In this document: positions 60,653 through 63,838 of the stretch, piece by piece
How positions within the stretch are numbered: the first letter of the stretch is position 1
How the letters are laid out: the number at the start of each line of letters is the position of its first letter
Assembly: GCA_943330705.2 (NCBI GenBank)
Contig: CALQIT020000010.1
Span: forward strand, 1 to 63,838
Direction of reading: 5' to 3'
Source of the DNA: Streptomyces griseus
GTDB taxonomy: Bacteria > Bdellovibrionota > Bdellovibrionia > Bdellovibrionales > Bdellovibrionaceae
DNA: 63,838 bases
The notes under the pieces: model-generated
Database searches by the model: none
The model's input: only the letters and a program-made list of their open reading frames with translations
What the model was told of the DNA's origin: nothing
Made by a program: the position numbers and the translations under genes

Positions 60653-61530
60653 AGTAAAATTCCCACGACAAACAGCAGTCCAAATCCCAAATGCAAAGCA
60701 GCGGCCTTGCCTAAAAATTTATTATAGACACGGCTGGGTTCAATCTTAAAGACCAGTTTCACCAGATTAGCGCCTAGGGGAAGCATTAAAAATGGCAATA
60801 TCCCCGCCCACTTTTGCCCGTTCAAAATCCAATAGATATTTAAAATAAACGGCAAAAACACAAGGACAGCAATTTCAATTCTGGCAAATTTTTTGCCAAA
60901 GCGAACGGGTAGGGTCTTTTTGTCTGCCTTGGTATCGCCGTCAATATCCCGCAGATTGTTGATCGCAATTAAAGCCGCACATAGAAGCCCAATCTGAAAG
61001 CCCAAAACTAAATCGGCAGAACTCAAGCGCCCCTGGTGCAAAAAAGCCATGCCACCAACGGCGACGAAGCCAAAAAATAGAATAACAAAAAGATCCCCTA
61101 ATCCCAAATAGGCCAGGGGAAACGGGCCGGCCGTGTAAGCATAGCCCATCAGGATTGAAAGAAGACCGACAACTACAATGACGGCTCCACCCTTTGCAAC
61201 CAAAGGAATACCGCAGATCGCAGCCAATACAAAAAAACCAGCAGCTACGATCAGCACTCTGCGTGCCGAAAACAGGCCAGCCTGCGTTACTCGCTGTGGC
61301 CCTAACCTATCGATGGTATCAGCCCCTTTTTTAAAGTCCGCTGCATCGTTTACCAGGTTGGTACCGATTTGAATACATAAGGAAGCCAAGAGTGCCATTC
61401 CGGATATCCACCACTGAACATTTTGCGTTTGCGAAGCCACAAGTGCCGTCGCCACCAAAATAGGGACCAAGGCTGCGGTTAGAGTTTTTGGTCTGAAGGC
61501 AACCAACCAGTAAGATAGCTTTATTTCCAC
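60649..61530 (-). CDS. menA: 1,4-dihydroxy-2-naphthoate prenyltransferase
   Basis: 293 residues, about eight TM segments. TNLVNDAADFKKGADTIDR and NNLRDIDGDTKADKKTLPVRFG are the two Asp-rich sites. It attaches the polyprenyl tail to DHNA. First gene of menA-menC-menE, all overlapping, so a single operon. menB, menD and menF are not in the window. Confidence 0.93.
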   Translation of the reverse strand: MEIKLSYWLVAFRPKTLTAALVPILVATALVASQTQNVQWWISGMALLASLCIQIGTNLVNDAADFKKGADTIDRLGPQRVTQAGLFSARRVLIVAAGFFVLAAICGIPLVAKGGAVIVVVGLLSILMGYAYTAGPFPLAYLGLGDLFVILFFGFVAVGGMAFLHQGRLSSADLVLGFQIGLLCAALIAINNLRDIDGDTKADKKTLPVRFGKKFARIEIAVLVFLPFILNIYWILNGQKWAGILPFLMLPLGANLVKLVFKIEPSRVYNKFLGKAAALHLGFGLLFVVGILL

Positions 61531-61760
61531 GCCTAACGCTCCCGATTTAACCTGATCGACTAAGACTAATGGGATATCACTAGCGCACAGCGTAACTCAA
61601 AGTCTTTCTCAACTCTGCTGGGGTTAGTCCAATCCCGACTTCCGGCAAAGCCCTTGCCCAACCCCTTCCCAGCTAAACTAGTGACGCTTCGCTTGGCGCC
61701 GCGAATCTGCAATGAACTTTTGTCTTTATGCCAAACAAAAAAATGCTATGGTCCCCAGCT

Positions 61761-63071
61761 ATGAATATTGATGTGATATATGGAATATTGGCAGGCATAG
61801 CCGTTGGCTTTCTTTTTGGCGCAGTTTCTGGTGGTTCGTTCTTCTTTTTCCGAAACAAAGCACAAATTGCAATCAAATCCGCTGAGATCGCAGTTAAAGA
61901 AGCCGAATTTGCCCAATTGAATGTAGAACTATCGGGTAAAATCGGCGAACTGCGGGCCATGCAAACTCAGAAATCGGAAGTCAGTTTGGTCTCGAAGCAA
62001 CTGAGTGATCGCTTTGAAGCTCTTGCTGCAAAAATTTTTGACGAAAAAAGTTCCCGCTTTTCTGAACAAAGCTTGAAAAACTTGAATATCCTGCTGGATC
62101 CATTTAAAGAACGACTTAAAGACTTTGAAAAGAAAGTCGACGAAAGCTATTCCACTGAACGCACCGAGCGGGGAACCCTGCGCGGAGAAATTTCTAAACT
62201 GATTGAACTCAATGTCAAAATGTCTAGCGAAACCCACAATCTGACCAAAGCCCTAAAAGGCGACAACAAGACAATGGGAAATTGGGGCGAATTAATTTTA
62301 GAAAATATTTTAGATCGTTCCGGATTGCGCCGGGGCGAAGAATACATACTGCAGGGAACGGATCTGGGATTAAAAAATGAATTGGGTCAGTCCATTCGCC
62401 CCGACGTCATCATTAACCTGCCCGAAGGAAAACACATTATCATCGATGCCAAAGTTACGTTGACGGCCTACGAAGCTTACGTCAATAGCGAGCGTCCCGA
62501 GCAAAAAGAAGTTTTTGGCAAACAACACCTTGATAGCTTAAAACGCCACATCGACGGTCTTTCAGCAAAAAAATATTCTTCGGCAGATAAACTTATCAGT
62601 CCTGATTTTGTGATTCTCTTTCTTCCTATCGAACCCGCCTTTGCCTTGGCTTTCAAATTAAAGCCTGACCTTCTCGAATACTCATGGGAAAGAAATATCG
62701 CAATTGTCAGCCCCACCACTCTTCTGACCACACTAAAAACCGTCAGCGCCCTTTGGAAAACCGAAAGGCAGCAGCGCAATGCCATGGAAATTGCCCGCCG
62801 CGGGGGGGCCCTCTACGATAAATTCGCTTCATTGGTTGAAGATCTTCAAGAGCTTGGTGAAAAAATCGAATCCACGCAAAAAACCCATGCCTTGGTGATG
62901 AATAAAATTTCCCAAGGAAATGGCAACTTACTTCGCCAAGTGGATTTGCTCAAAGAACTTGGTGCTAAAACTGAAAAAAGAATTCAGCTCGACACAAAAA
63001 AAGCCGACGCCCTTGAAATTTCTAAAGCAAAGGATTCCGCGGAATCAATTGATTCGCCAAGTGATGTCTAA
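61761..63071 (+). CDS. rmuC: DNA recombination protein RmuC
   Basis: 436 residues. N-terminal TM anchor, a coiled coil (about 30-160) and the RmuC core GNWGELILENILDRSGLR, IRPDVIINLPEGKHIIIDAKVTL (part) and FVILFLPIEPAFA. Linked in E. coli to limiting DNA inversions. ATG 61761 gives the best membrane N-terminus; an ATG at 61728 is also in frame. No clear Shine-Dalgarno for either. Confidence 0.92.
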   Translation: MNIDVIYGILAGIAVGFLFGAVSGGSFFFFRNKAQIAIKSAEIAVKEAEFAQLNVELSGKIGELRAMQTQKSEVSLVSKQLSDRFEALAAKIFDEKSSRFSEQSLKNLNILLDPFKERLKDFEKKVDESYSTERTERGTLRGEISKLIELNVKMSSETHNLTKALKGDNKTMGNWGELILENILDRSGLRRGEEYILQGTDLGLKNELGQSIRPDVIINLPEGKHIIIDAKVTLTAYEAYVNSERPEQKEVFGKQHLDSLKRHIDGLSAKKYSSADKLISPDFVILFLPIEPAFALAFKLKPDLLEYSWERNIAIVSPTTLLTTLKTVSALWKTERQQRNAMEIARRGGALYDKFASLVEDLQELGEKIESTQKTHALVMNKISQGNGNLLRQVDLLKELGAKTEKRIQLDTKKADALEISKAKDSAESIDSPSDV

Positions 63072-63223
63072 AATGCAATTCCAAGGGAAATGATCAGACC
63101 ATTGGTTGTAAAATCGGTGCGGTTAAAGACTGCGGAAGTTAGATTGCGATAGCGGCCCTCAAGAAAATTGCTGCGCTTGCCCATTTTTCTTTGAATTCCG
63201 CCACCGATCATATAGCAAGATTT
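63068..63223 (-). pseudogene. C-terminal remnant of an outer-membrane beta-barrel
   Basis: The minus strand reads MIGGGIQRKMGKRSNFLEGR, then YRNLTSAVF and GLIISLGIAF before a stop, which is the last part of a small OmpA/OmpX-like barrel with the C-terminal Phe. An in-frame stop just upstream leaves about 50 codons. It overlaps the rmuC stop by a few bases. The remainder of the gene is gone, presumably deleted between rmuC and the receiver gene. Confidence 0.5.
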
Positions 63224-63279
63224 AAGTTAAAATCAGATTAAGCTATTTAGTTTTTTTTGCGGAAGCCGATAGGGGCGCC

Positions 63280-63648
63280 ATGGCATTAAGAGTAGCGATT
63301 TTTGAAGATGATAAAGATTTGGCAGATCTCTTAAAAGAGATAATGGACCAAAAAGGCTATGACGTCGTCACATTGTACTCTCTTAAAAAAAGTGACTGGC
63401 CAGATCTGGATATTGTCCTCGCAGATTTTCGCAACAAACTGGTGGCCTTTCAAGATATAGTCAAAAGCATGAAAGAAGTGGGGATCCCCGTGATTGCCAT
63501 TTCCGGAGCCGACACTGGCTTCAGCCCCGAGCTGATTAAGCCTTTTTCAATTGACGAATTGGAAAGTAAAATTCTCGAAACAATAAGTGCCAATGGCCCA
63601 CGAAAAAAAGGCATTGGCTCAGTCCTGATGCGCAAGTTCGGTCTGTAG
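63280..63648 (+). CDS. Single-domain receiver protein
   Basis: 122 residues. RVAIFEDDKDLADLL, phospho-acceptor D49 in VLADFRNK and Lys in LIKPFSIDE; short basic tail. A lone receiver. AGGGG lies 5 nt before the ATG. Confidence 0.82.
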   Translation: MALRVAIFEDDKDLADLLKEIMDQKGYDVVTLYSLKKSDWPDLDIVLADFRNKLVAFQDIVKSMKEVGIPVIAISGADTGFSPELIKPFSIDELESKILETISANGPRKKGIGSVLMRKFGL

Positions 63649-63699
63649 GCTCATCTCATCTCATTTTGGTACAAGTTCTACAGCAGTTCCGTACGAAAA

Positions 63700-63838
63700 T
63701 CATGGCCACTCTAGGCGCGGCGTAGCCGGCTGCGGGATCACAAAATCATTGTACTGGCGCCTGCGACCGCGAGTCTCTTTCGGTCGCTTTGCCTGCACGT
63801 TGCTCAACACCCTGATCGCGCTTTTTCTGTGGATCGCA
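63700..63838 (-). pseudogene. Partial integrase-type transposase remnant (runs off the window)
   Basis: From the window end the minus strand is open for 45 codons: AIHRKSAIRVLSNVQAKRPK and TRGRRRQYNDFV, then a divergent tail and a stop at 63700. HRKxAIRxL followed by a R-G-R-R-R-Y segment is the inter-domain region of some IS481-like transposases. The region is GC-rich compared with its neighbours. It appears truncated at its C-terminal side and is probably an IS remnant; its start lies outside. Confidence 0.4.

Noticed and set aside
63763-63787. Hairpin gcgaccg/cggtcgc as a terminator for the lone receiver gene
   Set aside because: It is 115 bp beyond the stop, has only three T after it, and lies within the transposase-like remnant.

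Overview
The window looks like part of the chromosome of a Bdellovibrionota bacterium (Bdellovibrio or a close relative) with moderate GC content. The evidence is a complete export-apparatus/C-ring flagellar operon with flhF, flhG and fliA, several response regulators, PilZ and SPOR proteins, an orphan Tad-type secretin/ATPase pair, an aspartyl-tRNA synthetase of the non-discriminating type, and many small secreted proteins. The genus assignment is an inference. No rRNA, tRNA or CRISPR array was seen.

Layout. 0-13 kb: an antitoxin relic, a sulfide:quinone reductase, a very unusual Met/Gly-rich secreted protein, a REC-histidine kinase, a CpaC-like secretin with a CpaF ATPase, a PilZ protein, aspS, a small PHA-granule-regulator-like protein and an RpoH-type sigma factor with a long acidic N-terminal extension. 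13-19.3 kb: an accessory mosaic with a trypsin-like protease and a relic copy of it, an ORF6N protein, two paralogous HTH-antitoxin/HigB-like modules (one toxin broken), an AbrB-like/RelE module, dispersed repeats and a 150-bp element with 34-bp inverted repeats. 19.3-30.2 kb: fliL-M-N-O-P-Q-R-flhB-flhA-flhF-flhG-fliA, all on the minus strand and mostly overlapping. 30.5-39.4 kb: an inositol monophosphatase, a SPOR protein, a divergent Hsp20, then a signalling cluster (PAS hybrid kinase, HPt protein, SDR, lone receiver, NtrC-type activator). 39.4-43.9 kb: ferredoxin, nth, DoxX and the thiBPQ thiamine transporter in one minus-strand run. 44-49.6 kb: GNAT, lipoproteins, ElbB, a Xre regulator, a zinc-ribbon protein and a divergent aldehyde dehydrogenase. 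49.6-61.5 kb: an RNA/DNA methyltransferase, HIT, a pseudo-receiver/PilZ protein, citrate synthase, a degenerate SpoIIE-like phosphatase, an unusual membrane protein, rsmJ, a second UbiA-like protein, polyprenyl synthase, and menaquinone genes (thioesterase, menE, menC, menA). 61.7-63.8 kb: rmuC, an outer-membrane-barrel remnant, a lone receiver and a transposase remnant at the edge.

How the parts fit. The flagellar operon makes the export gate (FliPQR-FlhBA), the switch (FliMN), FliL, the placement/number GTPase-ATPase pair FlhF/FlhG and the late sigma factor. The polyprenyl synthase with MenA, MenC, MenE and the thioesterase supplies the menaquinone tail and late naphthoquinone steps, which could serve the sulfide:quinone reductase. 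The PAS hybrid kinase and adjacent HPt protein look like a split phosphorelay that could feed the nearby receivers. The most unusual items are the Met/Gly-rich secreted protein beside the orphan secretin/CpaF pair, the repeat-built toxin-antitoxin island, and several signalling or enzyme homologues that lack a key catalytic residue.
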